Below are positions 30,881 through 42,163 of a DNA stretch of 64,000 bases, piece after piece. Positions within the stretch are counted from its first letter, which is position 1; each line of letters opens with the position of its first letter. The position numbers were made by a program, and so were the translations under genes. The notes below the pieces were generated by a model, which saw nothing but the letters and a program-made list of their open reading frames with translations, searched no databases and had not been told where the DNA came from. Origin of the DNA: Candidatus Methylospira mobilis (GTDB lineage: Bacteria; Pseudomonadota; Gammaproteobacteria; Methylococcales; Methylococcaceae); the NCBI RefSeq assembly GCF_009498235.1, contig NZ_CP044205.1, forward strand, positions 2,171,389 to 2,235,388. Reading direction: 5' to 3'.

Positions 30881-30957
30881 TCGTATCAATATATCATATC
30901 ATTACTTGATATACCGTATCGTATCAGATATGATATACATAAATTATTCATATCATG
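30881..30957 (+). promoter_or_regulatory. TATCA/TGATA-rich operator-like region upstream of kfrA copy 1
   Basis: At least seven TATCA or TGATA half sites, several in inverted pairs (GTATCAGATATGATATAC), lie just before the kfrA ribosome site. KfrA proteins are known autorepressors binding palindromic operators, so this is a likely autoregulatory site. The same block is at 42076-42152. Confidence 0.5.
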
Positions 30958-30968
30958 TAGAGGGTATT

Positions 30969-31768
30969 ATGAACGCAGTTATAGAGTTAAGGCCCGGACG
31001 TGCAGGCGTCAGCTTTGAGCGGGTTGTGGCAATTGCAGAACAGATCGTAGCGGAAGGTGGACGCCCTACCCTGCGCGGAATACGTGAACGACTGGGGAGC
31101 GGTAGCCTTGGAACGATTCAGGCTCATTTAAAAGAGTGGAACGAAAGCAAAACGCCTGCTATACCGACAAGCACAACACTGGCGGCTGATGTGCAACTGG
31201 CCGTTATGGAGGAGATCGCGCGGCAAGTGCGCAGCAATCGCGCTGATCTGGATATGGAAATTGCCCAGGTAAAAAGCGAACGCGACGAGCTGACCGAGGA
31301 AAATAACAGGCTTTCCTTGGAAATCGAAGAGCAAAAGGCAGTGATCGAGTCGCTAACAAAAGCGCTTGCAGTCGGCGCCGGGAAAACAGACGCAATGGCC
31401 GTACAGATCAAACAGCAGGAAACAGAACACCAGATATTGAGAGACCAAGTTGAAGCGCTGAAAGTCGAGGCAGCGACCGCGACAGGCAAAGCCGAGGGAC
31501 TAGCAGTACAGCTCAACGAAATGTGGGCGCGGATAGATCAGGAGCAGGAGCGCACAATAAAAGCGAACAAGGAACGGAGATAGCCAGAATCGCAGAGCAG
31601 GCTTGTCAGGCCCGACTCGAAGCAGCGGCGCGGGAAATCGAGACATTGAAAAAACCGGCCAGTGCTAACGGCGGTATGTCAAAAAAAGCCAAACAAAAAA
31701 CAGTCACACATGCAAACAACGACCCGGCCAACGAGACCAGTCATGTCAAAGCTGAATCTACACAATGA
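30969..31768 (+). pseudogene. kfrA: KfrA-like DNA-binding coiled-coil protein, frameshifted copy
   Basis: Compared with the intact copy at 42164, this gene has lost one A in the tract near 31571-31576 (ggaacgg against ggaaacgg). The frame stops at 31583 after 204 codons, and the rest of the tail continues in another frame to 31768. The N-terminal replication-region DNA-binding domain (FERVVAIAEQIVAEGGRPTL, then GSGSLGTIQAHLKEW) and most of the coiled coil are kept, so a shortened protein could still bind DNA. A ribosome site (gtagaggg) precedes ATG 30969. Confidence 0.8.
31064..31071 (-). promoter_or_regulatory. KOPS octamer inside kfrA copy 1
   Basis: CCCTACCC on +, hence GGGTAGGG on -, pointing to dif from the right side. 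Repeated at 42259-42266 in the second copy. Confidence 0.35.
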
Positions 31769-31814
31769 GCATGGTAGCCCCATATGTGGCGCGGCTTGTC
31801 ACCGATTACACGTC

Positions 31815-31841
31815 CACGTCAAAGCGGAGGCTACAGCATGA
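31815..31841 (+). pseudogene. Third fragment of a kfrA 3' end
   Basis: Codons HVKAEATA-stop closely match the last codons of the intact kfrA (HVKAEAAP-stop), 47 bp after the end of copy 1. The TGA overlaps an ATG that begins a nine-codon remnant (MRNYDGMLK). This points to a former tandem array of kfrA genes with different downstream partners. Confidence 0.55.
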
Positions 31842-31893
31842 GGAACTATGACGGAATGCTTAAATAAAAAACGCTACCCTTACCATTAAAACG

Positions 31894-31914
31894 GCTGTCC
31901 CAAGTTGGGACAGC
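31894..31914. repeat. Perfect 9-bp palindrome
   Basis: GCTGTCCCA-agt-TGGGACAGC lies between the kfrA remnants and the nucleotidyltransferase gene. No T run follows on the + strand, so it may be a protein-binding site or a recombination scar rather than a terminator. Confidence 0.5.
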
Positions 31915-32010
31915 AAAAAATGGGTATCCGGATTTGAGTGTGTTTAGGGCGTCTGAACCGGACTCCGTTATTTTGGTGTAAAACCGGATTTTGTTATGGG
32001 AGAAGAAGAC

Positions 32011-32301
32011 ATGAAGCCCTCTGAAGCCTTGGCCTCGAACCGTGCTGCGATCCGGCATGTGGTCGAGTCTCACCGCGCCCGCAATGCTCGGGTGTTCGGC
32101 TCTGTCCTGCGCGGCCAGGACACCGATAGCAGTGACTTGGACATCTTGATTGATCCGACGCCGGACACGACCTTATTCGACATCGGCGCAATCCGCCACG
32201 AACTCGGCAAGTTGCTCGACATGCCGGTGGACGTGCTGACGCCCAACGCATTGCCCGACAACTTCCGGGCCACGGTGCTCGCGGAGGCTCGCCCCGTATG
32301 A
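32011..32301 (+). CDS. MntA-like nucleotidyltransferase antitoxin
   Basis: The 96-residue protein carries the minimal nucleotidyltransferase signature in RVFGSVLRGQDTDSSDLDIL (GSx10DxD), followed by the short C-terminal helix region (MPVDVLTPNALPDNFRATVLAEA). MntA-type proteins neutralise HEPN ribonucleases by AMPylation. ATG 32011 follows agaagaag. The HEPN gene starts at the overlapping ATGA but is truncated, leaving the antitoxin as an orphan. Confidence 0.8.
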   Translation: MKPSEALASNRAAIRHVVESHRARNARVFGSVLRGQDTDSSDLDILIDPTPDTTLFDIGAIRHELGKLLDMPVDVLTPNALPDNFRATVLAEARPV

Positions 32302-32447
32302 CCCGCGACCAGCAACGCCTTATACCCCAAAAAATAAGGTTATTTTCTACGAAAGCTTTACAGGTTATGCGGCCAACTTTTAGTCATCTAGGCGTACTCT
32401 GCTTGACTATTTTGATGTCTCTGACATCGGGACGGCCAATTTTTTAG
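32298..32447 (+). pseudogene. Truncated HEPN-domain toxin partner of MntA
   Basis: The frame opens MTRDQQRL, as is common for HEPN partners of MntA proteins, with ATG overlapping the antitoxin stop. After about eight codons the sequence no longer resembles HEPN and ends at 32447, overlapping a minus-strand gene. The toxin is thus deleted except for its start. Confidence 0.5.
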
Positions 32448-32586
32448 GCTGCAACATTTCTAAGGCCAGCGCCGCCCCCATAATTTCCAGCAACACGTCT
32501 GATGCCGGCCTGAAGTGTTTCACATCCTCAGCCGTAAGCTGGCGGACTTCGCCGGTTTCATCGGTCAATGGTAAGCGGTTAGTCAT
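32407..32586 (-). CDS. Small 59-residue antitoxin-like protein following higA
   Basis: This frame begins MTNRLPLTDETGEVRQLTAE and continues HFRPASDVLLEIMG...MLQPKK. That resembles the N-terminal part of short BrnA-like antitoxins (LTAEDF...RPAsEVLPEI). It starts 6 bp after the higA stop, so it is probably the third gene of the higBA unit. It lacks the ribbon-helix-helix tail such antitoxins normally have, so it may be truncated. Confidence 0.5.
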   Translation of the reverse strand: MTNRLPLTDETGEVRQLTAEDVKHFRPASDVLLEIMGAALALEMLQPKKLAVPMSETSK

Positions 32587-32592
32587 AAATTC

Positions 32593-32880
32593 CTAGGCCG
32601 CCTGATCCAATGTAATTTTGAACTTAATGCCCGCTTTGCCTGCAAGTGTCAACAACATGTCAATGCTAAACTTCTTCCAATGTCCACGCACCAGATCGGA
32701 AACCCGAGCTTGGGATACGCCCAATAGCTCGGCGGCTTCGGTCTGAGTCAATTGCTGTTCGTTAATCCACAAACGCAACCGAGCCATTAAATCTGCGCGA
32801 AATTGCAAAATTTCCGCCTCATAGGGCGAAAAACCCAAGGCAAGGAACAGGTTTTCACCTGATTTCACTACTTCAGTCAT
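32593..32880 (-). CDS. higA: XRE-family antitoxin (HigA-type)
   Basis: The 95-residue protein contains a helix-turn-helix (LTQTEAAELLGVSQARVSDLVRG, about 44-66) and the LRLWINEQQ and FSIDMLLTLAGKAGIKF flanks characteristic of XRE antitoxins paired with Gp49-type toxins. Its ATG overlaps the toxin stop (ATGA). It should neutralise the toxin and repress the unit. Confidence 0.85.
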   Translation of the reverse strand: MTEVVKSGENLFLALGFSPYEAEILQFRADLMARLRLWINEQQLTQTEAAELLGVSQARVSDLVRGHWKKFSIDMLLTLAGKAGIKFKITLDQAA

Positions 32881-33197
32881 TTTTCAACTCCAATCTGCTT
32901 AAAACGAGTTTTTGCCAGTTCGATATCCTGACGAGAAGTTTGTTGTGTTTTCTTTTGGAAGCAATGCAGAACATAGACACCTTCCGGGCGGGACGCCAAA
33001 TATATGATCCTGAATATGCCGGACTCACGCACACGAATTTCACGAACACCTGGGCCAATGCTCGGCATTGGCTTCCAGTCGGAAGGATCAAGACCCATTT
33101 GCACTTGAAACAACTCAATACCGCTAGTTCGTCTAGCGTCTTCGGGAAACGCGCGAAGATCGGCTTTGGCACTACCAAGAAAAATTGCGTCTTTCAT
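32877..33197 (-). CDS. higB: HigB/Gp49-family RelE-like toxin
   Basis: The 106-residue toxin matches the phage-derived Gp49-like/HigB family: SAKADLRAFPEDARR, the MPSIGPGVREIRVRESGIFRIIYLA core, and YVLHCFQKKTQQTS near the C-terminus. Such toxins cleave mRNA on the ribosome. The toxin-first order is typical for this class. The promoter is probably in the AT-rich 33198-33240 stretch. Confidence 0.85.
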   Translation of the reverse strand: MKDAIFLGSAKADLRAFPEDARRTSGIELFQVQMGLDPSDWKPMPSIGPGVREIRVRESGIFRIIYLASRPEGVYVLHCFQKKTQQTSRQDIELAKTRFKQIGVEK

Positions 33198-33375
33198 AAA
33201 AAAATATTATACAAGTATTTATATAAAAATCCAACAAAAGCATGCCACCATTTCTAGCGAAACCTGACCGGACATCTCCGATTGGCTCGAAGATGGGACT
33301 TCTCGCCACACATGACTAGACGCCTTGTCATTGGATTTACAGGATTCCTTCAAAATCCCACGCCCAGCGCTAAGG
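33198..33375. other. Short intergenic stretch before IS21-A
   Basis: No gene is seen. An AT-rich start probably contains the higBA promoter; the rest up to the left end of IS21-A has no recognisable feature. Confidence 0.35.
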
Positions 33376-33553
33376 TGTTAACGCTGATTGAATAATGCCC
33401 CAGAGTGCTGATTGAATTTTGACCCAGGACCTGTTGCTGTTTTGTGTTGCAGCAACTGTGGATAAGTCTACCAGATTGTTGATTTGAAGTTTTTAGATGC
33501 GCGGGAAGTTCACGAAGTTTGGAGACCGTAGTGAACTCCCCGCGCGTGCCTGG

Positions 33554-34360
33554 TTAGAACGGCTCTTCTACTGCTGCGTTTTTGCCTCCTCTTCGTGTTT
33601 GCTCTCTCGATTTGATGCGGGCCTTCGCGGCCATGCTGCTGTGCTGAAACCGGTATGACTCATTCCCGGTTTCAACAATGTGGCAGTGATGCGTCAGCCG
33701 ATCCAGCAACGCCGTCGTCATCTTGGCATCACCGAATACACCCGACCATTCCGAGAAGCTCAGGTTCGTCGTGATGATCACACTGGTGTGCTCATACAGT
33801 TTCGAGAGCAGGTGAAACAGCAAGGCTCCTCCCGTTTGGCTGAACGGCAGATAGCCAAGCTCGTCGAGTATGAGCACATCCATGCGCATCAACGATGCGG
33901 CGATTCGCCCGGCACGGCCATCCTGTTTCTCGCGTTCGAGTGCATTGACCAGATCGACCGTCGAATAGAATCGCACCCGCTTACTCTGCGTGGTGATACC
34001 CGACACCGCGATGGCGGTCGCCAAATGCGTCTTGCCTGTCCCGGGCCCGCCGATAAGCACCACGTTCTGCGCTGTCTCGGTGAATGATAGCGTTGCCAAT
34101 TGCTCTACCAGCGGCCGATCAGCCTTGGAGGCGGCGAAGTCGAATCTGGCCAGGTCGCGATGTACCGGAAACCTGGCCGCATTCAATTGGTTTCTCACTG
34201 AGCGCATGTGCCGGTCCGTTGCTTCGGCTTGCAGCAGGTGTTCGATCAGCCATTTCGACGAATCGGTCGATGCTGCCCCTTGTGCGATCAGGTCCGTCCA
34301 TGCGCCGGCCATTCCATGTAGCCGCAAATCCTTGAGTTCAGCAGTGACATCACAACGCAT
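33554..34360 (-). CDS. istB: IS21-A helper ATPase IstB
   Basis: The 268-residue AAA+ transposition helper shows Walker [12 protein letters not shown], Walker [15 protein letters not shown] and sensor [12 protein letters not shown] 34360 follows ggaggag. In the reconstructed element this start overlaps the istA stop, as usual in IS21. In the present DNA it is cut off from istA by 5.9 kb of inserted sequence. Confidence 0.9.
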   Translation of the reverse strand: MRCDVTAELKDLRLHGMAGAWTDLIAQGAASTDSSKWLIEHLLQAEATDRHMRSVRNQLNAARFPVHRDLARFDFAASKADRPLVEQLATLSFTETAQNVVLIGGPGTGKTHLATAIAVSGITTQSKRVRFYSTVDLVNALEREKQDGRAGRIAASLMRMDVLILDELGYLPFSQTGGALLFHLLSKLYEHTSVIITTNLSFSEWSGVFGDAKMTTALLDRLTHHCHIVETGNESYRFQHSSMAAKARIKSREQTRRGGKNAAVEEPF

Positions 34361-34508
34361 GATCAATCTCCTCCGCATTAAGTTGAGCTTCAGCTGTCAA
34401 TGCCGATTTAAAATTGATACAGTTTTTGAAGAAATGCCGATTTAAATCTGATACACCTCCCCTAATTCATTATCGCGCTGGCACTATCGTTGTCGGCTCA
34501 CCTTTAGC

Positions 34509-34746
34509 TGTAACGACCCGCAATCGAAAACACATGAACCCGCAATCAGCGCATCGGCAAACCCAGATTAAGTGAGAATGAAAATAGCGCTCGACCCACA
34601 TTATTTGAGAATGAGCCCGCAATCAACCGCACCGACCTGCAATCAACCGCGACCAACCCACATTATTTGAGAATGACCGCTGCACCCAAAAACGGCAGGC
34701 GGCGCTCAAATTCCTCCCTGACGCCAGTCAAGAAAACGAGGGTTTT
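34509..34746 (+). repeat. Left 238-bp terminal inverted repeat of the transposon
   Basis: Reads as identical to the reverse complement of 38138-38375. It contains three copies of an ACCCANATTANNTGAGAATGA-type motif and four of a CCCGCAATCA-type motif (one with CCTGC), probably multiple transposase-binding sites. Confidence 0.93.
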
Positions 34747-34775
34747 TTTAACATCATTCGGCGTGCGATTATCCA

Positions 34776-35738
34776 TCATATTGGCAGCCCTGCCTTCAAC
34801 ATCTTTTCACGCAACTCACTCGTGCGTACTGGATCGAGTGTCTGGGTGAACAGCGCCCTGATTTCTGCCGGCTTGACGTCGAACTGCTCCGCCAGATCCT
34901 TGATACGGTAGCCGTTGCGCGTCAGTGTCGCTTCAATATCGTCTGAATGACGCGTCAATACGGTATTGACGATCTCAACGGAGACAGGCCTTTCGCCGGT
35001 TTGGTAACCTGCAGTCAAGGCTTGAGTCAGGTAGTCCTCTATCTGTAACGGCGTGCGCAACTTGCTGGACAGTAGGTAGATCGCGTCTTCAGATAGGATG
35101 GACTCCGCTTCTACCTGGCCTTCAGTGCACGTTTCAAGCAGCCAATAGATATATTCGCGCTGGCTGCCGGTGATGCCGTCCAGGGAGAAGAGTGTGGTGC
35201 GGTGACCAATTTCCTCCATCGTGGGCCGACGTAGATCGTTCCTCAGTTTGGGGTGGCCGGCGAGTACCACCGACAGTCGACCGCCGCCACCGCCACTCCG
35301 CGCAAGCTCAATCAGGCGTTTCAAGCTGGTCAAAGTGTAGGTGTTCAGGTCGTGTGCTTCATCAATGAACAGGGCGACGGGGCGTTTTCGTTTTTTTATC
35401 AGTTCGTGCAACTGCCTGTCACGGGTCTCGATGTCGGTCGGCACACGCATTTGTTTATCGCCAGACAGGTCGTAGAACAGCGCCGTAACCAGGGTCGATA
35501 GTTTGATGGCGCGCTTGTCGATGGCAAAGGACTGCGACACGATGACGTGCTTTTCCTCTTCCAGCGCCTGCCGAATACGCTCCAGCATGACGGTCTTGCC
35601 GATGCCGATCACGCCGGACAAAGCCACCAGCCGACCATCGAGGATAGCGCCGCGAATATCGCTCATTAACTGCTGGTTATGACTGGTTTCGTAGTAGCCT
35701 GCCTGATTCAATGGCACCGTCAGGCCGTAATGTTTCAT
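34776..35738 (-). CDS. tniB: TniB/TnsC/ExeA-like AAA+ ATPase of the transposon
   Basis: The 320-residue protein has Walker A GVIGIGKT (about residues 42-49), Walker B VALFIDEAHD (about 121-130), a sensor VVLAGHP and an arginine-rich following segment. Such ATPases pick target DNA and activate the transposase. ATG 35738 overlaps the tniA stop (TGATG); an upstream ATG at 35753 is less likely. Confidence 0.85.
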   Translation of the reverse strand: MKHYGLTVPLNQAGYYETSHNQQLMSDIRGAILDGRLVALSGVIGIGKTVMLERIRQALEEEKHVIVSQSFAIDKRAIKLSTLVTALFYDLSGDKQMRVPTDIETRDRQLHELIKKRKRPVALFIDEAHDLNTYTLTSLKRLIELARSGGGGGRLSVVLAGHPKLRNDLRRPTMEEIGHRTTLFSLDGITGSQREYIYWLLETCTEGQVEAESILSEDAIYLLSSKLRTPLQIEDYLTQALTAGYQTGERPVSVEIVNTVLTRHSDDIEATLTRNGYRIKDLAEQFDVKPAEIRALFTQTLDPVRTSELREKMLKAGLPI

Positions 35739-37420
35739 CACGTCAACCCGCATGGTTTGTCTCCCTTTTTCTTGTTGCGTCGAAAGTAATCGCGCACGCG
35801 CTCCAGCACGATACGGCGCACGAGCGTTTCGCTCAGCACCTGGTCGATAAATGACCGATCTTCTGGTGGTAGCTTCGCCAACGGTTGCGCGAGATCGTCA
35901 GCGATGGCGAGTTTGGCCGCAATGACGCTGGGAAAGTGATACTCATGTGCTTCGGCATTAAAAGGCTGTTTCGGTATCGGCGCTGCCGCAGCTGCCGTCG
36001 GCGGTGAAAGTCTCACATCGTTGCCAGACAGTGCGGCGATAGGCAGACCCAGCTGATCGGCCAGGGCGCGGATATGATCGGCGCGTTCATCTGCTTTGCC
36101 CCGTTTGAAGCTGCGGTACCGGTGTAGCGGGATCGGGCCGGACACGGGATGATAAGGGCCGAAGCGTTCACCTTTGAACTCGACATACAGCTCGTCGTCG
36201 AACAAGCCCCACAGTAACACCACACGCTCGCCCGCCATGTCTGGCTCTACTTCATACTCGGTGCCGCCAACGCTGAGGCGGGCGTCGATGCCGACCTTGC
36301 GCCGTTCCGGCTCGCGGGCGAAACGGCAGAACTGTTCCCAGGCGCACATCTCGCGCACGCCTTCCGACGGCAGATTCTTCAGCCAGTCGTCCATCAGCGT
36401 GTGGGGTTCGGAGCGATGCCGGCGCGCATTATGGATATGGATCAGATGACGCAACAGCCACTCGTTGGCCTGCCGCTCGGTTTCCGGCTTGTGGAAGTGA
36501 TACAGCGTCTCATAGGCTTCCTTGAGGGTGCGAAAGGCGCGCTCAACTTTGCCTTTTGATCGAGCCGTGGTACGCCTGCCGTCTTTCCCTGCCGGCATAT
36601 GCGTTTGCCACTCAATGCCCAGTGCCAGCATGACGTTCTGGAATACCCGGCTCTTGGCGACCGGGCCATTGTCTAAATAAATCATTTTTGGCATCCCTTG
36701 AAAGGGAAACGCCGCATCGGCTTTCGGCGCCATTGCGTTGAACAGGAAGCGCAAAGCGGATTCTGCATCCTCACCATAGACGCAGCGGTATTCCTGATAG
36801 TTCACGCCGCTACGGTCATCCACCACGCTAAACAGCATGAGCGTCGGCTGGCCCTTCGAAGGATCAACCCATTCAGGCTTGTCGATATGCTTGAGATCGG
36901 AAGGCGACATATCGAACTGCCAACAATCGTTGCTGCATTCGGCCTGGAAACGCACGGCGGCAGGCTCGCGCGTCAGGCGTGGCTGATCCAGATGCCACAA
37001 GGACAGGTACCGGTTTACAGTCGTGCGTGTCAGTAGTCCTTTGGGTGCTCGCACCAAACCCAATGCGGTCTCAACGCCGTAGTCCTCTAACAGCCCAATA
37101 GCACGCCGGGTGGACAGATGCCGACCGTTCTTATTCGTCGTGCGCAATTTAAGTGCGGCAACCAACTCGCAGTAGCGCTCCAGTTCAGACGCTTGCAGTA
37201 TGCGCGGCTTACCGTGGTCGGCACGGTGCGCTGCGTGTGGTCTGTTGAATTCGGTTAATGCCCGGTAGACCGTCGCAATCGAAACACCGTACAGTGTGGC
37301 GACAGCAGCGATTTGATTCGCGCGCTCGGAACTCTTGCGGGGTAAACGATCAAGCCGCTGCCGCAATTGCAGCAGGGAATCAATGGGTATTTGCTTATGC
37401 CGCGTGAATGGCGTCGGCAT
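35738..37420 (-). CDS. tniA: DDE transposase (Mu/TnsB/TniA-like)
   Basis: The 560-residue protein has N-terminal helix-turn-helix regions, an rve-type catalytic core with candidate D170 (CWQFDMSP), D250 (IYLDNGP) and E293 (GKVERAF), and a C-terminal beta-barrel (VGGTEYEVEPDMAGERVVL). It catalyses strand transfer for the 3.9-kb transposon. It starts 25 bp inside the resolvase 3' end and overlaps tniB. Confidence 0.88.
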   Translation of the reverse strand: MPTPFTRHKQIPIDSLLQLRQRLDRLPRKSSERANQIAAVATLYGVSIATVYRALTEFNRPHAAHRADHGKPRILQASELERYCELVAALKLRTTNKNGRHLSTRRAIGLLEDYGVETALGLVRAPKGLLTRTTVNRYLSLWHLDQPRLTREPAAVRFQAECSNDCWQFDMSPSDLKHIDKPEWVDPSKGQPTLMLFSVVDDRSGVNYQEYRCVYGEDAESALRFLFNAMAPKADAAFPFQGMPKMIYLDNGPVAKSRVFQNVMLALGIEWQTHMPAGKDGRRTTARSKGKVERAFRTLKEAYETLYHFHKPETERQANEWLLRHLIHIHNARRHRSEPHTLMDDWLKNLPSEGVREMCAWEQFCRFAREPERRKVGIDARLSVGGTEYEVEPDMAGERVVLLWGLFDDELYVEFKGERFGPYHPVSGPIPLHRYRSFKRGKADERADHIRALADQLGLPIAALSGNDVRLSPPTAAAAAPIPKQPFNAEAHEYHFPSVIAAKLAIADDLAQPLAKLPPEDRSFIDQVLSETLVRRIVLERVRDYFRRNKKKGDKPCGLT

Positions 37421-37970
37421 CGGCTTCCGCCAAATAGCTATACAGCGTTGGTTTTGAGATGCCCATCATCCGGCAGAGCTCATCAATACTGTGCTGGCGT
37501 TCATGGTAAAGGCGAATGGCGAGTTGCCGCTTATTGGAATCCAGCGCCTTAGGACGTCCGCCGGTTCGTCCTCTCGCCCTGGCGGCTGACAGTCCTGCCT
37601 GGGTGCGTTCGCGGATCAGGTTGCGCTCGAATTCAGCCAGCGCGCCAAACAGATGAAACACCAGTTTACCGCCGCTACTGCCGGTGTCGATATTTTCCTG
37701 CAGGCTTTTGAGTGCAACCCCGCGCTTCTCAAGCTTCTCGACCAAGGCAATCAGGTCTTTGAGGGAGCGCCCCAGCCGATCCAACCGCCAGACCACCAGC
37801 GTGTCGCCGTCACGCAGCACATCCAGAGCGGTCAGCAGACCGGGGCGCTCCGCCTTGGCCCCACTTTCCTTGTCTTCATACTGTTTGGAACAGCCGGCCT
37901 GCGTGAGCGCGTCGTGCTGCAGGTCAAGGTTCTGATCATCAGTAGAAATCCTGGCATAACCAATAAGCAT
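37395..37970 (-). CDS. tniR: Serine resolvase/invertase
   Basis: Starting at MLIGYARIST (ATG 37970; ATGs at 37982 and 38015 would extend it) the protein has 191 residues. It has the catalytic serine in YARISTDDQ, the RLDRLGRSLKDL motif, a long helix, and a C-terminal DNA-binding helix-turn-helix (SIDELCRMMGISKPTLYSYL). It would resolve cointegrates at a res site, probably in the 38020-38130 gap, which holds AT-rich imperfect repeats. Confidence 0.88.
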   Translation of the reverse strand: MLIGYARISTDDQNLDLQHDALTQAGCSKQYEDKESGAKAERPGLLTALDVLRDGDTLVVWRLDRLGRSLKDLIALVEKLEKRGVALKSLQENIDTGSSGGKLVFHLFGALAEFERNLIRERTQAGLSAARARGRTGGRPKALDSNKRQLAIRLYHERQHSIDELCRMMGISKPTLYSYLAEADADAIHAA

Positions 37971-38137
37971 TACACTACTCATGCGTCGGTGATGGAAAAA
38001 AGGGCGGGGCGGCATGGCTGAGTTGTAAATAAACTCGTGTGAAGGAAGTATAAATTAAAGTTGTATTCCTTACCGAATTTATTTACTGGTTTTGGGCTGT
38101 TTTACGATGATCTGTATGGTTGCCGGAAACAGTAAGG

Positions 38138-40216
<2,079 letters not shown>

Positions 40217-40264
40217 GGCTGCGTTCCAAATGCAGCCGATCTTCTCAATTCGGTGTATCAGTTT

Positions 40265-41788
40265 TCAATCGGCACGCTGTATCAATTTACATCCGGCAGT
40301 GACATCAGCGTCATGCCTCAGTTCATCATATCGGCTGGTATTGGCCAGCGGCACATCCTTGAGCTGCAAACTCGTTTCCACATTCGGTGGAAGGGGCGGC
40401 GCATTCAGCCGTCCCAGTACGTTGAGTACGTGTTCCACACTCAGCACGCCGGATTCGATGACCAGTTCCACCGCAACAATAACGGCTTCAAGCCCCGCCC
40501 GTGGTACGGCGGCCAGCACCTGCGCCATGCAGCGATCTCCGCCCGGATCGCGCATCAGCCCCTGCCTGAGCTGTCTGAGTGGTACAGGCATGTCTGCGAA
40601 CGGGGCGCCATTGCGCAGCGCTCCCGGTTTGCGTTCGATCAGCGTGATGTAGTGTTGCCAGTCGTAGCGAACATGTCCGCGTTCTGTCAGGCGCTCGTGG
40701 CAGGCGACAAACGCGTCACCCGACACAACGATGACTTGATTGGGATAGAGCCGGACGCTGACCATCTTGCCCGCCAGCTCGCATGGCACGGAGTAGTGGT
40801 TGCGCTGTACATTGATCAGGCACGTGCTCGATACACGAGCCGGATTTTCAACATACCCATCAAATTGAACCGGCATGGGCATCATGTGCGCGCGCTCCTG
40901 CTCCAGCATGTCGGCTACGCTAAGCTCCTTGTACTCGGGATGGTGCAGCTCGCCCCATAATGCCCGGCAGCGATCACCCAGCCACACATTGAGTTCGACG
41001 AATGAACCGAACCGCTGGTTCTGCGCTTCCAGCCAGATGCGCCGCCGACTGTCCTGTACGTTCTTCTCGACAACGCCTTTCTCCCAGCCGGATGCCACGT
41101 TGCAGAAATCGGCATCGAACAGGTAGTGCGCGCACATCACGGCAAAGCGCGCATTGACCACGCGTCCCTTACCTTTGTTGACGCGATCAACGGCAGTCTT
41201 CATGTTGTCGTAAATGCCACGGCGAGGAATGCCACCCAGCGCCGCAAAGGAGCGCGTATGGGCATCGAATAGCATCTCGTGCCCTTGGCCCGGATACGCC
41301 ACCAGCCAGAATGCCCGACTGGCGCACAGCTTCAGGTGCGATACCTGTATGCGCCGGTAAATGCCTCCAATTACCAACCCTTCTTCGCTCCAGTCAAACT
41401 GGAAGGCTTCGCCAAACTCAAATTTCAACGGCACAAAGGCGTGGGGCTTCTTGCCTGAGTCAGCACGCCAGTTGCGAATGAACGCAGTCACCTGGCTGTA
41501 ACCGCCCGTGTAACCATCCGTCTTGATTTGTGCAAACAGATTTTTGGCGGTGCGCCGATTCTGTTTGGGGCGATGGGAATCCGCTTTGAGGGCTTGTTCC
41601 AGTGTGGGGTGAAACGCGCTGAGCTTGCAGTCCGCCTTTATCCTGCGGTATTTCGGCGGTACTGCTTTCTCTTCCGCCCTTAGCCATTTGCGTATCGTGT
41701 TGCGCGATAAACTCGTGCGTCTAGCGATCTCGTGTAGCGACATCTTGTCGCGTAAATACATCCGTCGAATCTTGCCTATCATTTCCAT
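40265..41788 (-). CDS. istA: IS21-A transposase IstA, 3' end interrupted
   Basis: The transposase has helix-turn-helix MSLHEIARRTSLSRNTIRKWL and DDE residues in FQFDWSEE, GIYDNMKTAV and GVVEKN. ATG 41788 has a good ribosome site (aaggtgatc); the longer frame to 41848 extends into the terminal repeats. The last residues (DVTAGCKLIQRAD) come from IS21-B. Without it the frame would end ...[17 protein letters not shown], with the stop overlapping istB. Loss of about 15 terminal residues may not abolish activity. Confidence 0.88.
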   Translation of the reverse strand: MEMIGKIRRMYLRDKMSLHEIARRTSLSRNTIRKWLRAEEKAVPPKYRRIKADCKLSAFHPTLEQALKADSHRPKQNRRTAKNLFAQIKTDGYTGGYSQVTAFIRNWRADSGKKPHAFVPLKFEFGEAFQFDWSEEGLVIGGIYRRIQVSHLKLCASRAFWLVAYPGQGHEMLFDAHTRSFAALGGIPRRGIYDNMKTAVDRVNKGKGRVVNARFAVMCAHYLFDADFCNVASGWEKGVVEKNVQDSRRRIWLEAQNQRFGSFVELNVWLGDRCRALWGELHHPEYKELSVADMLEQERAHMMPMPVQFDGYVENPARVSSTCLINVQRNHYSVPCELAGKMVSVRLYPNQVIVVSGDAFVACHERLTERGHVRYDWQHYITLIERKPGALRNGAPFADMPVPLRQLRQGLMRDPGGDRCMAQVLAAVPRAGLEAVIVAVELVIESGVLSVEHVLNVLGRLNAPPLPPNVETSLQLKDVPLANTSRYDELRHDADVTAGCKLIQRAD

Positions 41789-42075
41789 AGTGATCACCTT
41801 TATCTCCTGCCCAAAAATTGGACAGGCCAAGTAGAACACCTGGGTCACTTTTGAATCAGCAAACCACCTCTAACTGGGTCAGTTTTCGGTCAGCGACAAC
41901 AGCAAACATTAATGCAAACTTATTCATTTAAAATTTCTCCACCATTTTGAATGACATCACTGATAAAAAACTCGTCGTGTTGATCCCGGTCGTACTGCTG
42001 TACCTTTAAGCACCCTGCCCGATCAAGGCGATGAATATTCTACCAGCGCCGCGCGCATTTGGTGAGAATGTAAAA

Positions 42076-42152
42076 TCGTATCAATATATCATATCATTAC
42101 TTGATATACCGTATCGTATCAGATATGATATACATAAATTAATCGTATCATG
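42076..42152 (+). promoter_or_regulatory. TATCA/TGATA-rich operator-like region upstream of kfrA copy 2
   Basis: Nearly the same half-site cluster as before copy 1, a likely KfrA autoregulatory operator controlling kfrA and the downstream toxin-antitoxin pair. Confidence 0.5.
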
Positions 42153-42163
42153 TGGAGGATATT

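Larger units (their letters stand above)
30707..31768 (+). repeat. Direct repeat, copy 1 (kfrA leader and gene)
   Basis: This segment is duplicated at 41902-42961. The first ~235 bp (start of the secreted-protein gene plus the kfrA leader) read as identical. Sequence then differs at the ribosome site and first ~25 codons, becomes nearly identical through the coiled coil, and differs again in the tail. Confidence 0.9.
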
